From Burkholderiales bacterium UBA4615 (GTDB lineage: Bacteria > Pseudomonadota > Gammaproteobacteria > Burkholderiales > Burkholderiaceae_E): a stretch of DNA of 17,010 nucleotides. The notes under the pieces are model-generated. The model made no database searches. It had not been told where the DNA came from and saw only the letters and a list, made by a program, of their open reading frames with translations. Positions 1-9,374 of this stretch are shown one piece after another. The translations under genes and the position numbers were made by a program. Numbering within the stretch: the stretch's first letter is position 1; every line of letters begins with the position of its first letter. The stretch lies in contig DGIT01000127.1 in NCBI GenBank assembly GCA_002386465.1, forward strand, positions 1-17,010, written 5' to 3'.

Positions 1-131
1 CAAATGCCGTGCCCGCCAACCTGCGGTGCCGGGTCCCCGCCCGGTTTGGGCAGCCTGGCATGCCAGAATGCGGCGCGGCCCGCATCGCCGGCTTCATAGC
101 CATTGAGCCTTGCCGATCACCGGTTGTTATC

Positions 132-2624
132 GTGTCAAGAAAACAAAGCCGACGTTCCCCCCCTCGTGCAGCGCCTGCGGCGCCTGATGTGTCCGCCTCG
201 CCAGCTTCCAGCCCCCTGGCTGCAGGCGGCCCCACCCCGGTATTCTGGAAATCCCCCCGCGCCCTGCTGCTGGCGTGCCTGGCCTTGGTCACGGTGGCGG
301 CGCTCCTGTGGCTGGCGACGCTGCGGGGTGGCGCCTCAGGTAGCGCCTCGCCCGCTTCGCCAACACCTGCAGCACCCGGCGCGCTGCAGCAGCCGGCCTT
401 CACTGAGCCGCCTGCTGCAGGCACCGCAGTGACCACCGCAGTGGCCACAGTACCGGCGTATGTACCCAATACCACCTGCCTGGGCTGTCATGCCGATCAG
501 GCAGGCCAGTGGCAACCTTCGCACCATGCCAAGGCCATGGCCGCCGCAGATCCATCATCCGTCCTGGCCGATTTTCGCAACACGAGCTTCAAAGACCGCA
601 ACGGCAGCGCGAAGTTCGGGATGCAAGACGGCCATTACACGGTGCGCACGCAGGGGCCTGACGGGCGCGAGTCAGACTTCAAGGCCGCCTACACCTTTGG
701 TGTGGCGCCGCTGCAGCAGTACCTGATTCCAATGCCGGGCGGACGCCTGCAACCGCTGCAGGTGGCATGGGATGTGCCCCGCGCGCGCTGGTTTCATCTC
801 TTGCCCAATGAAAAGGCGCCACCCGGGGACGTCCTGCACTGGACCGGGCGCTATCAGACCGCCAACACCATGTGCCTGTCGTGCCACACCACCGGCTTTG
901 AGAAGCGCTACGACGCGCGCACCGACACGTTTGCGTCCACCTGGTCCGAACCGAACGTGTCGTGCCAGTCGTGCCATGGACCCGGCGAGCGGCATGTGAA
1001 CTGGGCGCAGGCTCGTGCCCAGGGTGCGGCGACGCAGGCCTTGCCTCCGGGTCAGCCGACTGGGCTGACCGTCGATTTCAAGCGTGCCGGCGCCAAAGGG
1101 CAAGTGGATGTCTGCGCGGCCTGTCATGCGCGGCGCACCGAGCTCACCGCCACACCCGTGCCCGGGCAACCCCGACTCGACCATTACCTGCCCAGTCTGC
1201 TGACCGCAGGCCTGTATCACCCGGACGGCCAGCAGCTGGATGAAGTGTTCGTCGACGGATCGTTTCGCCAGAGCCGGATGTATCGCATGGGCGTGGGCTG
1301 TACTGATTGCCACAACCCTCACTCGGGCAAGCTCAAGGCCAGCGGCAATGCGGTATGCACGCAATGCCATGCCCCGCAGGGTGATGCGCGTTTTCCCAGT
1401 GCGGCGGGCAGCTTCGATGCCACCGCGCATCATCGTCATGCCGTCGGCTCCGCCGGCGCGCAGTGCGTGGCCTGCCATATGCCCGCCAAGACGTATATGC
1501 GCATTCAGGATCGGCCTGATCACAGCCTGCGGGTCCCTCGCCCCGATGTGTCGGCCAAGCTGGGCACACCCGACGCCTGCACCAGTTGCCATACTCAACA
1601 AACCCAGCAGTGGGCAGCCGAACGCATTGCCCAGTGGTACGGCCCCAACCGCCGCCAGGAGCCGCATTTTGGCAACATTCTTGCTGCTGCGCGCGACGGT
1701 CGCCCTGATTCAGGACAGGCCCTGGCCGCGCTGGCAGCCGATGCCACGCAGGCTGGCATCGTGCGTGCAACGGCACTCGATTTACTGCGCACGGAACCGC
1801 GAGCCGGTGACACGGTTCGTATCGAGGCCACCCGAGACCCAGACCCTGAAATTCGGGCAGCCGCGGCCGCCAGCCTGGAAGGCCTGCCACCGCCCGCCCT
1901 TCTGAACGCAGGGGTGCCACTGCTGCGTGATCCGATTCGCGCAGTGCGCATTGCGGCCGCCCGCAGCCTGTCTGCCCTGCCTCCCGGGCGACTGGATCCC
2001 GCCGCACGTCCGGCATTCGAGGCTGCGCTGGCCGAATATGTCGCCGTGCAAAGCGTGTCGCTCGATATGCCTGGAGCGCGCCTGAATCTGGCCGTGCTCG
2101 ATCAGAACCTGGGGCGAGCCGGGTCAGCCGAGCAGCATTACCTGGCCGCCCTGCGCATCGACCCCGACTTCACGCCAGCTCGCGCCAATCTTGCGCAGCT
2201 CTACGTCGCAACCGGTCGACGCGCCGATGCCGAGCGTGTGCTCAAGGACGGTCTGACCCGTCTGCCCGATCTGGGCGAGTTGCAGTATTCGCTGGGACTC
2301 GTGCTGGCCGAAGATCGCCGTCTGCCCGAGGCGGCGCAGGCGCTGCGCAAGGCGGCGCGCCTGTTGCCGCAACGGGCGCGTGTGCACTACAACCTGGGGC
2401 TCGCCTTGCAGCAACTGGGTGAGCGTGACGAAGCTGAATCGGCGCTGCTGCGCGCTCAGCAACTCGATCCGAACGATCCGTCTTTGGCCTATGCGCTGGC
2501 CGTTTTCAATGCGCAGGCCGGTCGCATGAACAAGGTTCAGGAATGGGTGGCCGTGTTGCGCACGCTGTCGCCGAGCGATCCCAGGCTGGCGCACTTTGCT
2601 CAACGCGGCGGCAGCCCCCGCTGA
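132..2624 (+). CDS. Membrane-anchored octaheme c-type cytochrome with HEAT-like and TPR regions
   Basis: Likely a periplasmic electron-transfer protein. Numbered from the GTG at 132 (830 aa), one hydrophobic segment at about residues 43-65 follows a basic, Pro/Ala-rich N-terminus, giving a signal anchor or long signal peptide. Eight CXXCH heme motifs begin at about residues 116, 248, 278, 328, 390, 409, 445 and 483. A helical HEAT-like region (about 545-617) and three to four TPR-like repeats (about 647-815) follow, suggesting protein contacts. The layout resembles cytochrome c-554-like multiheme proteins fused to TPRs; the redox partner is unknown. The start is uncertain: the frame is open back to a GTG at 9, with an ATG at 60, and none has a clear ribosome site. 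I prefer 132 because the extra 41 residues are Cys-containing and unlike a leader. The gene converges on pilC. Confidence 0.85.
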   Translation: MSRKQSRRSPPRAAPAAPDVSASPASSPLAAGGPTPVFWKSPRALLLACLALVTVAALLWLATLRGGASGSASPASPTPAAPGALQQPAFTEPPAAGTAVTTAVATVPAYVPNTTCLGCHADQAGQWQPSHHAKAMAAADPSSVLADFRNTSFKDRNGSAKFGMQDGHYTVRTQGPDGRESDFKAAYTFGVAPLQQYLIPMPGGRLQPLQVAWDVPRARWFHLLPNEKAPPGDVLHWTGRYQTANTMCLSCHTTGFEKRYDARTDTFASTWSEPNVSCQSCHGPGERHVNWAQARAQGAATQALPPGQPTGLTVDFKRAGAKGQVDVCAACHARRTELTATPVPGQPRLDHYLPSLLTAGLYHPDGQQLDEVFVDGSFRQSRMYRMGVGCTDCHNPHSGKLKASGNAVCTQCHAPQGDARFPSAAGSFDATAHHRHAVGSAGAQCVACHMPAKTYMRIQDRPDHSLRVPRPDVSAKLGTPDACTSCHTQQTQQWAAERIAQWYGPNRRQEPHFGNILAAARDGRPDSGQALAALAADATQAGIVRATALDLLRTEPRAGDTVRIEATRDPDPEIRAAAAASLEGLPPPALLNAGVPLLRDPIRAVRIAAARSLSALPPGRLDPAARPAFEAALAEYVAVQSVSLDMPGARLNLAVLDQNLGRAGSAEQHYLAALRIDPDFTPARANLAQLYVATGRRADAERVLKDGLTRLPDLGELQYSLGLVLAEDRRLPEAAQALRKAARLLPQRARVHYNLGLALQQLGERDEAESALLRAQQLDPNDPSLAYALAVFNAQAGRMNKVQEWVAVLRTLSPSDPRLAHFAQRGGSPR

Positions 2625-2665
2625 AGAAGCTGCCCTACCCGCTCTTGCGATGTCTGATCAGTGCT

Positions 2666-2681
2666 GCCCGCCTGCGCGGGC
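2666..2681. terminator. Short GC hairpin between convergent cytochrome and pilC genes
   Basis: GCCCGC (2666-2671) and GCGGGC (2676-2681) form a perfect 6-base inverted repeat with a 4-base loop in the 59-base gap between the convergent genes. Neither strand has a following T-run, so this is at best a weak or Rho-assisted bidirectional terminator. Confidence 0.35.
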
Positions 2682-2683
2682 GG

Positions 2684-3913
2684 TCAGACCACTTGCCCCA
2701 GTTTGAAGATCGGCAAGTACATGGCAACCACGAGCCCGCCAATGATGGTGCCCAGGAACACCATGATCATCGGCTCAAGCAGTGACGACAGGCTTTCAAC
2801 TGCATCATCCACCTCGCGCTCGAAAATATCCGCAGCCTTTGAGAGCATGGCATCCAGAGAGCCCGACTCTTCACCGATCGAAGCCATCTGCAGCACCATG
2901 TTCGGGAAGACCTTCACGTTGCCCATCGACGTGGTGAGGCTGGTGCCGGTGGACACCTCAGACTGAATTTTGCGCGTCGCCTGCAGGTACACGATGTTGC
3001 CCGAGGCCCCTCCGACCGAATCCAGGGCTTCCACCAGTGGCACGCCGGCTGCAAACATGGTGGACAAGGTGCGCAGCCATCGGGCGATGGTGGCCTTGCG
3101 AAAGACATCACCGAAGATCGGCAGTTTCAGCAGCAGCCTGTCCATGAAGACCTGTACTGCGGGCGATCGCTTCCAGGCCTGCAGCATCGCGTAAATGGCG
3201 CCCCCGGCCGTCCCGAAGATCACGTACCACTGATCCACGAAGAAGTCCGACATCGCGATCACGATCAACGTGGGTGCGGGCAAGTCGGCACCGAAACTCG
3301 AGAACACGCCCTTGAAGGCCGGGATGACGAACAGCATGATCACGGTCACCACGATGACCGCCACGGCAACCACCGCGATCGGGTAGAACAGGGCCGATTT
3401 GATCTTGCCCTTGATGGCCTGCATTTTCTCTTTGTAGCTGGCCAGACGATCGAGCAGATCGTCCAGAATGCCGGCCTGTTCGCCGGCCGCCACCAGATTG
3501 CAGAACAGCCCGTCGAATTGCAGCGGGTACTTGCGAAAGGCTTGCGACAGCGACGTGCCGGTTTCGACGTCATTCTTGATGTCGGTGAAGAGCTTGGCCA
3601 CCGACTGGTTGTCGGTACCCTTGGCCACGATGTCAAACGCCTGCAGCAGCGGCACGCCCGCCTTCATCATGGTGGCCAGCTGGCGCGTGAACAGCGTGAT
3701 GTCTTTTTCGCTGACCTTTCGACCGCGCCGGTATGACTGCTTGCGCACCTTGGCGACGCTGATGCCCTGGCGGCGCAGGACCGACCCTACAACCGTGGGG
3801 CTGGCAGCACGCATTTCGCCACGCACCGTCTTGCCGGCACGATCGCGCCCTTCCCACTGGAAGGTGTATTCCTTGACGTTGCGAATGGGTGCTGCAAGGG
3901 GCTTGCTGGCCAT
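2684..3913 (-). CDS. pilC: Type IV pilus inner-membrane platform protein PilC
   Basis: PilC is the polytopic inner-membrane platform that couples the PilB motor to pilin assembly in type IVa pili. The 409-aa product has the usual family length. It shows two T2SS-F domains (about residues 72-195 and 275-400), the paired family signatures GEQAG (144-148) and GEESG (347-351), and membrane segments near 175-198, 214-243 and 380-402. The soluble N-terminal part (residues 14-60) is typical of PilC. The ATG has a good ribosome site, GGAAGA, five bases upstream. It starts 14 bases after the pilB stop, so the two are almost certainly co-transcribed. No pilD follows: the next gene is the convergent cytochrome. 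General secretion GspF is the main alternative, but pairing with a PilB-type ATPase supports PilC. Confidence 0.93.
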   Translation of the reverse strand: MASKPLAAPIRNVKEYTFQWEGRDRAGKTVRGEMRAASPTVVGSVLRRQGISVAKVRKQSYRRGRKVSEKDITLFTRQLATMMKAGVPLLQAFDIVAKGTDNQSVAKLFTDIKNDVETGTSLSQAFRKYPLQFDGLFCNLVAAGEQAGILDDLLDRLASYKEKMQAIKGKIKSALFYPIAVVAVAVIVVTVIMLFVIPAFKGVFSSFGADLPAPTLIVIAMSDFFVDQWYVIFGTAGGAIYAMLQAWKRSPAVQVFMDRLLLKLPIFGDVFRKATIARWLRTLSTMFAAGVPLVEALDSVGGASGNIVYLQATRKIQSEVSTGTSLTTSMGNVKVFPNMVLQMASIGEESGSLDAMLSKAADIFEREVDDAVESLSSLLEPMIMVFLGTIIGGLVVAMYLPIFKLGQVV

Positions 3914-3927
3914 GATGATCTTCCGTG

Positions 3928-5646
<1,719 letters not shown>

Positions 5647-5652
5647 CGCAAA

Positions 5653-5743
5653 ATCCGGACAGATGGAGGGGTCATCCTGTCAGTGTGCCGTCGGACCGGA
5701 CCGCGTGGCGCATGCTGCGGCCAAGGTCCGGATGAACGGCACG
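5653..5743. promoter_or_regulatory. Compound inverted repeat upstream of pilB, possible alternative RNA folds
   Basis: Outer arms GTGCCGT (5685-5691) and ACGGCAC (5736-5742) enclose inner arms CCGGACC (5696-5702) and GGTCCGG (5725-5731), then TGGC (5706-5709) and GCCA (5720-5723) around a 10-base loop. The two 7-base stems are separated by a symmetric 4x4 internal loop. In addition GTCCGGAT (5726-5733) is the exact reverse complement of ATCCGGAC (5653-5660), which lies 6 bases upstream of the pilB start codon. The two pairings share bases 5726-5731 and cannot coexist. The base matches are visible in the sequence; a regulatory role for pilB or for the divergent dehydratase gene is inference. 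Confidence 0.4.
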
Positions 5744-5851
5744 CCCGAGGCGGCCGGCGGCGACGCCCCAAGGCTCTCCGACTGACCGGAGGCTTCGAAG
5801 AGGTTTGCAAGAGGCCGGAGCGGGTACGCTGCTCAGGCCTGCACAGGTTGC

Positions 5852-5857
5852 TACACT
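5852..5857 (+). promoter_or_regulatory. Candidate -10 element for the dehydratase gene
   Basis: TACACT sits 35 bases before the dehydratase start codon. Seventeen bases upstream of it is CTGCTC (5829-5834), a poor match to a -35 box. Distance to the ribosome site at 5874-5879 is plausible. This is weak evidence on its own. Confidence 0.25.
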
Positions 5858-5887
5858 CAACCGCCATACCTACAGGAGACTCGACCC

Positions 5888-7681
5888 ATGGCTGCATCCG
5901 GACGTGTGCCGCCCGCCCTGCGATCGCGGGCGTGGTTCAACAACCCCGACAACATGGGCATGACGGCGCTCTATCTCGAGCGCTACATGAATTTTGGACT
6001 GACGCTCGAGGAGCTCAAGCTCAGTGGCAAGCCGATCATCGGCATTGCACAGACCGGCAGCGACCTGTCGCCCTGCAACCGCCACCACATCGAACTCGCC
6101 GAGCGTGTGCGGGACGGCATCCGTGATGCAGGGGGCATTCCACTGGAATTTCCAGTGCATCCCATTCAGGAAACCGGCAAACGCCCGACCGCAGCTCTGG
6201 ATCGCAATCTTGCGTATCTGTCGCTGGTGGAGGTGCTCTATGGATATCCGCTGGACGGTGTGGTGCTGACCACAGGGTGTGACAAGACTACGCCCGCGCA
6301 AATCATGGGCGCAGCCACCGTGGACATCCCGGCCATCGTGCTGTCGGGCGGCCCAATGCTCAACGGCTATCACGGCGGAGGTCTGTCCGGCTCGGGCACC
6401 ATCGTCTGGTTTGCGCGCCAGGAGCTCGCCGCCGGCCGCATCGACAATGACCAGTTTCTCGAGATGGTCGCCAGTGGCGCGCCTTCTGCAGGCCATTGCA
6501 ACACCATGGGCACGGCGCTCTCGATGAACAGCCTCGCCGAAGCGCTGGGCATGTCGCTGCCCGGTTGTGCCGCCATTCCTGCGCCGCACCGCGATCGGCG
6601 ACAGATGGCCTACCGCACGGGGCGCCGAATCGTGGATATGGTGCATGAAGACCTGCGGCCCTCGAAGGTCCTGACACGCCAGGCGTTCGAGAATGCAATC
6701 GTCGCATCCAGTGCGCTGGGAGCGTCCACCAACTGCCCGCCGCATGTCACCGCGATTGCGCGACACATGGGCGTGGAGCTCGATATTCGCGACTGGGATC
6801 GCATCGGCTACACCATCCCGCTGCTTGTGAATCTGATGCCTGCCGGCGAATTCCTAGGCGAGGAGTTTTACCGGGCCGGTGGCGTGCCGGCCGTGATGCA
6901 CGAGCTGCTGAAGGCCGGCAAGCTGCATGCCGATGTGCTCACGGTCTCAGGACGCACCGTGGGCGAGACCTGTGCCAGCACGCAGGCCACGGATCGGCGT
7001 GTCATTCGCAACTGGGAAGCGCCCCTGCAGCCCGAGGCGGGGTTTGCGGTGCTCAGTGGCAATCTGTTCGACGCTGCGGTCATGAAGACCTCAGTGATCT
7101 CGCCGGAATTCCGGCGCCGGTATCTGGAAAACCCGGCCGACCCGAACGCGTTCGAGGGGCGCGCGATTGTTTTCGAAGGGCCGGAGGACTATCACGCACG
7201 CATCAATGATCCGACCCTGGCCATCGATGCCGACTGCATGCTGTTCATTCGCGGCACCGGTCCGATCGGCTACCCGGGTGCGGCGGAAGTGGTGAACATG
7301 CTGCCGCCCGATGAGCTGGTCAAACAGGGCATCACGATGTTGCCTTGCATCGGTGATGGCCGACAGTCGGGGACCTCCGCGAGCCCCTCGATTCTCAACG
7401 CATCACCCGAATCGGCCGTGGGCGGGGGATTGGCGCTCTTGCGCACGGGTGACCGCGTGCGCATCGATCTGGGCCGGCGCACGGCCAACATGCTGATCTC
7501 CAGCGAAGAGTTGTCTGCCCGTCGCGCAGCCTGGACAGCGGAGGTAGTACCCAGCCAGACCCCCTGGCAAGCCTTGCAGCGCGAACACATCGGGCAACTC
7601 TCAACCGGAGCCTGCCTGGATTTCGCGATCAGGTTTCAACGCATCGCCGCGACACAAGGCCTGCCGCGAGACAATCACTGA
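5888..7681 (+). CDS. IlvD/Edd family dehydratase, probably a sugar-acid (aldonate) dehydratase
   Basis: Iron-sulfur dehydratase removing water from a 2,3-dihydroxy acid to give a 2-keto acid; the likely substrate is an aldonate such as L-arabinonate or D-xylonate. The 597-aa product carries C63, C131 and C204. Their spacing (68 and 73) matches, from memory, the three [2Fe-2S] ligands of Rhizobium L-arabinonate dehydratase. CDK (131-133) supplies the lysine next to the second ligand. The serine-rich active-site loop is GRQSGTSASPS (491-501); A498 is usually Gly in homologues I recall. Starting near FNNPDNMGM, it resembles pentonate dehydratases more than biosynthetic IlvD. AGGAGA (5874-5879), 8 bases before the ATG, fixes the start. 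The gene appears monocistronic and divergent from pilB. Substrate cannot be settled from sequence. Confidence 0.88.
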   Translation: MAASGRVPPALRSRAWFNNPDNMGMTALYLERYMNFGLTLEELKLSGKPIIGIAQTGSDLSPCNRHHIELAERVRDGIRDAGGIPLEFPVHPIQETGKRPTAALDRNLAYLSLVEVLYGYPLDGVVLTTGCDKTTPAQIMGAATVDIPAIVLSGGPMLNGYHGGGLSGSGTIVWFARQELAAGRIDNDQFLEMVASGAPSAGHCNTMGTALSMNSLAEALGMSLPGCAAIPAPHRDRRQMAYRTGRRIVDMVHEDLRPSKVLTRQAFENAIVASSALGASTNCPPHVTAIARHMGVELDIRDWDRIGYTIPLLVNLMPAGEFLGEEFYRAGGVPAVMHELLKAGKLHADVLTVSGRTVGETCASTQATDRRVIRNWEAPLQPEAGFAVLSGNLFDAAVMKTSVISPEFRRRYLENPADPNAFEGRAIVFEGPEDYHARINDPTLAIDADCMLFIRGTGPIGYPGAAEVVNMLPPDELVKQGITMLPCIGDGRQSGTSASPSILNASPESAVGGGLALLRTGDRVRIDLGRRTANMLISSEELSARRAAWTAEVVPSQTPWQALQREHIGQLSTGACLDFAIRFQRIAATQGLPRDNH

Positions 7682-7696
7682 GCGTTTTACAGTCTT

Positions 7697-7734
7697 GTCC
7701 AGGGTCCAGGTTGGACGGGAAATATTTTTGTCCA
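7697..7734. repeat. Cluster of GTCCA/TGGAC half-sites after the dehydratase gene
   Basis: GTCCA occurs at 7697-7701, 7704-7708 and 7730-7734, and its complement TGGAC at 7712-7716. GTCCA (7704-7708) and TGGAC (7712-7716) make a 5-base hairpin with a 3-base loop, followed 8 bases later by TTTTT (7725-7729). TTGTCCA is repeated exactly at 7695-7701 and 7728-7734, 33 bases apart. It could be a weak terminator of the dehydratase gene or an operator upstream of the liv promoter. Confidence 0.3.
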
Positions 7735-7775
7735 TGGTGCGTCGCACATAGACCCGAGACGATCACCGGAATGGT

Positions 7776-7805
7776 TTGCCTTTTCTCGGCGATCCAGTTT
7801 ATAAG
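7776..7805 (+). promoter_or_regulatory. Candidate sigma-70 promoter of the liv-type operon
   Basis: TTGCCT (7776-7781) is followed by a 17-base spacer and TTATAA (7799-7804), or an 18-base spacer and TATAAG (7800-7805). It lies about 70 bases before the first ATPase gene, in an AT-richer patch of the 191-base gap. A transcript from here would have a leader of roughly 60 bases. Confidence 0.5.
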
Positions 7806-7872
7806 CTCACCTTCGCAGTCGCTGAGGCCAACCGGCCTCAATGCGACAGCATCATGACGTGGACGGAGACGG

Positions 7873-8658
7873 ATGACAGACGGCGCAACAGCCCTGCTCA
7901 GCGTGCGGGGCGTGACAGTTCGGTTCGGGGGCATCGTGGCCCTCGATGGGGTCACCTTTGATGTGCCCCAGGGCGGCGTATGCGGTCTGATCGGTCCCAA
8001 TGGTGCCGGCAAGACCACCTTGTTCAATTGCTTGAGCCGCCTGTACCAGTACCAGGAAGGCGACATCCTGTACGACGGCAAGTCGATCACACCCATGTCG
8101 GCCCATGACATCTCCAAGCTCGGCATGGGCCGCACCTTCCAGAATCTGGCGATGTTCAAGACCATGTCGGTTGAGCGCAACGTCATGATCGGTGCGCACG
8201 CCCAGTCGTCATCGGGCTTCACTGCCAGCATCCTCGGATTGGGTTCGGTGGCAGCTGAAGAAACCCGGATGCGCAAGCGTGCCGCCGAGATCATCGACTA
8301 CATGAAGCTCGGGCCTTACTCGCAGCGTCTGGTGGGCGACTTGCCCTTCGGTATCCAGAAGCGCGTGGAAATGGCGCGTGCACTGGCGTCGGAGCCCAAG
8401 CTGCTGCTGCTCGACGAGCCTGCGGCGGGGCTGAACCATGACGAGATGGCTGGCCTGGAAGAGCAGATCAGCGATGTACGCGACCGCCTGGGTATCACGG
8501 TGCTGCTGGTGGAGCACCACATGAGCCTCGTGATGGCCGTCTCGCAGAAAGTGGTGGTGATCAATTTCGGCAAGAAAATTGCCGAAGGCACTCCCGCTGA
8601 AATCCAGAAACATCCCGAAGTGATTGCCGCGTACCTGGGAGCACCGGCTGATGCCTGA
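7873..8658 (+). CDS. livG: HAAT-family ABC transporter ATP-binding protein, LivG type
   Basis: One of the two ATPases that drive import of branched-chain amino acids or related small acids and amides. The 261-aa protein has Walker A GPNGAGKT (41-48), Q-loop RTFQN (87-91), a degenerate signature LPFGIQKR (157-164) in place of LSGGQ, Walker B LLLLDEP (177-183) and the switch histidine near VEHHM (213-217). The extended stretch between Q-loop and signature (about 105-130) is typical of LivG rather than LivF. The ATG is chosen as the first in-frame start; GGAGA at 7865-7869 is unusually close (3 bases), so initiation may be modest. It is the first gene of a tightly packed operon and overlaps livF by 8 bases. 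The symbol denotes family, not proven substrate. Confidence 0.9.
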   Translation: MTDGATALLSVRGVTVRFGGIVALDGVTFDVPQGGVCGLIGPNGAGKTTLFNCLSRLYQYQEGDILYDGKSITPMSAHDISKLGMGRTFQNLAMFKTMSVERNVMIGAHAQSSSGFTASILGLGSVAAEETRMRKRAAEIIDYMKLGPYSQRLVGDLPFGIQKRVEMARALASEPKLLLLDEPAAGLNHDEMAGLEEQISDVRDRLGITVLLVEHHMSLVMAVSQKVVVINFGKKIAEGTPAEIQKHPEVIAAYLGAPADA

Positions 8659-9364
8659 ACTGTTGGAAGTCAAGGGGTTGACCGCATCGTACGGTCCGAC
8701 CCAGGTCCTGTTCGATCTCGATTTTTCGCTGTCGGCAGGCCAAATCACGGCCATTCTTGGGGCTAACGGCGCTGGAAAGACCACGACGCTTCGGGCGGTG
8801 TGCCAGGCGGTCAAGACCTCCGGAAGCATTTTGTTTGACGGTCAGCAGGTGGTGGGTAAGTCCACCGAATCCGTAGTGCGTCTGGGCGTGGCGCAAGTGC
8901 CCGATGGCCGCGGCACCTTCACTGCGCTGACGGTCGAAGAGAACTTGCGCCTCGGCGCTTTCGTGCGTCGCGACAAAGCAGAAGTTGCGGTCGACCTGGA
9001 AAAGGCATATGCCCGCTTCCCGCGTCTGAAGGAGCGCCGCAATCAGCAGGCTGGCACGCTTTCGGGTGGCGAGCAGCAAATGCTGGCCATCAGTCGTGCG
9101 CTCATGCTGCGCCCGCGCATGTTGTTGCTGGATGAGCCGTCCTTCGGCCTGGCCCCGCTGATCGTGGCTGAAATCTTCCGCATGCTGCGCAAGATCAACG
9201 AAGAAGAGAAGGTCAGCATGTTGCTGGTCGAGCAGAACGCCACCCTGGCGCTCAATCTCGCTCACCACGCGTACCTGCTCGAAACCGGCCGTATCGTTAT
9301 CTCCGGGCCGAGCGAGACCATCAAGAACGACGAAACCATCCGCCGCATTTACCTCGGCTACTGA
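8651..9364 (+). CDS. livF: HAAT-family ABC transporter ATP-binding protein, LivF type
   Basis: Second ATPase of the transporter, forming a heterodimer with the LivG-type subunit beneath the two permeases. The 237-aa product shows Walker A GANGAGKT (37-44), signature LSGGEQQ (137-143), Walker B MLLLDEP (157-163) and the family-specific LLVEQN (191-196), where Gln stands near the usual switch His region. I start it at the ATG at 8651, not the GTG at 8624 in the same frame. TGGGAG (8636-8641) sits 9 bases before 8651, and the ATG overlaps the livG stop, implying translational coupling. Length matches LivF proteins (about 235 aa). LivH-type permease follows after 10 bases. Confidence 0.9.
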   Translation: MPELLEVKGLTASYGPTQVLFDLDFSLSAGQITAILGANGAGKTTTLRAVCQAVKTSGSILFDGQQVVGKSTESVVRLGVAQVPDGRGTFTALTVEENLRLGAFVRRDKAEVAVDLEKAYARFPRLKERRNQQAGTLSGGEQQMLAISRALMLRPRMLLLDEPSFGLAPLIVAEIFRMLRKINEEEKVSMLLVEQNATLALNLAHHAYLLETGRIVISGPSETIKNDETIRRIYLGY

Positions 9365-9374
9365 GCGAAAGACG

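Noticed and set aside
9..131. N-terminal extension of the cytochrome from the GTG at 9 or ATG at 60.
   Set aside because: Adds Cys-containing sequence ahead of the membrane anchor with no ribosome site visible; kept only as an alternative start because bases before position 1 are unseen.
672..1667. 331-codon minus-strand frame inside the cytochrome gene.
   Set aside because: The opposite frame holds eight regularly placed CXXCH motifs, so this is a shadow.
5660..5760. Possible sigma-54 promoter for pilB on the minus strand (a TGGCC...TGC pattern).
   Set aside because: The GG and GC doublets are one base too close for a -24/-12 element.
8624..8650. Upstream GTG start for the LivF-type ATPase.
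   Set aside because: The ATG at 8651 has a well-placed TGGGAG and overlaps the livG stop, and matches the family N-terminus.
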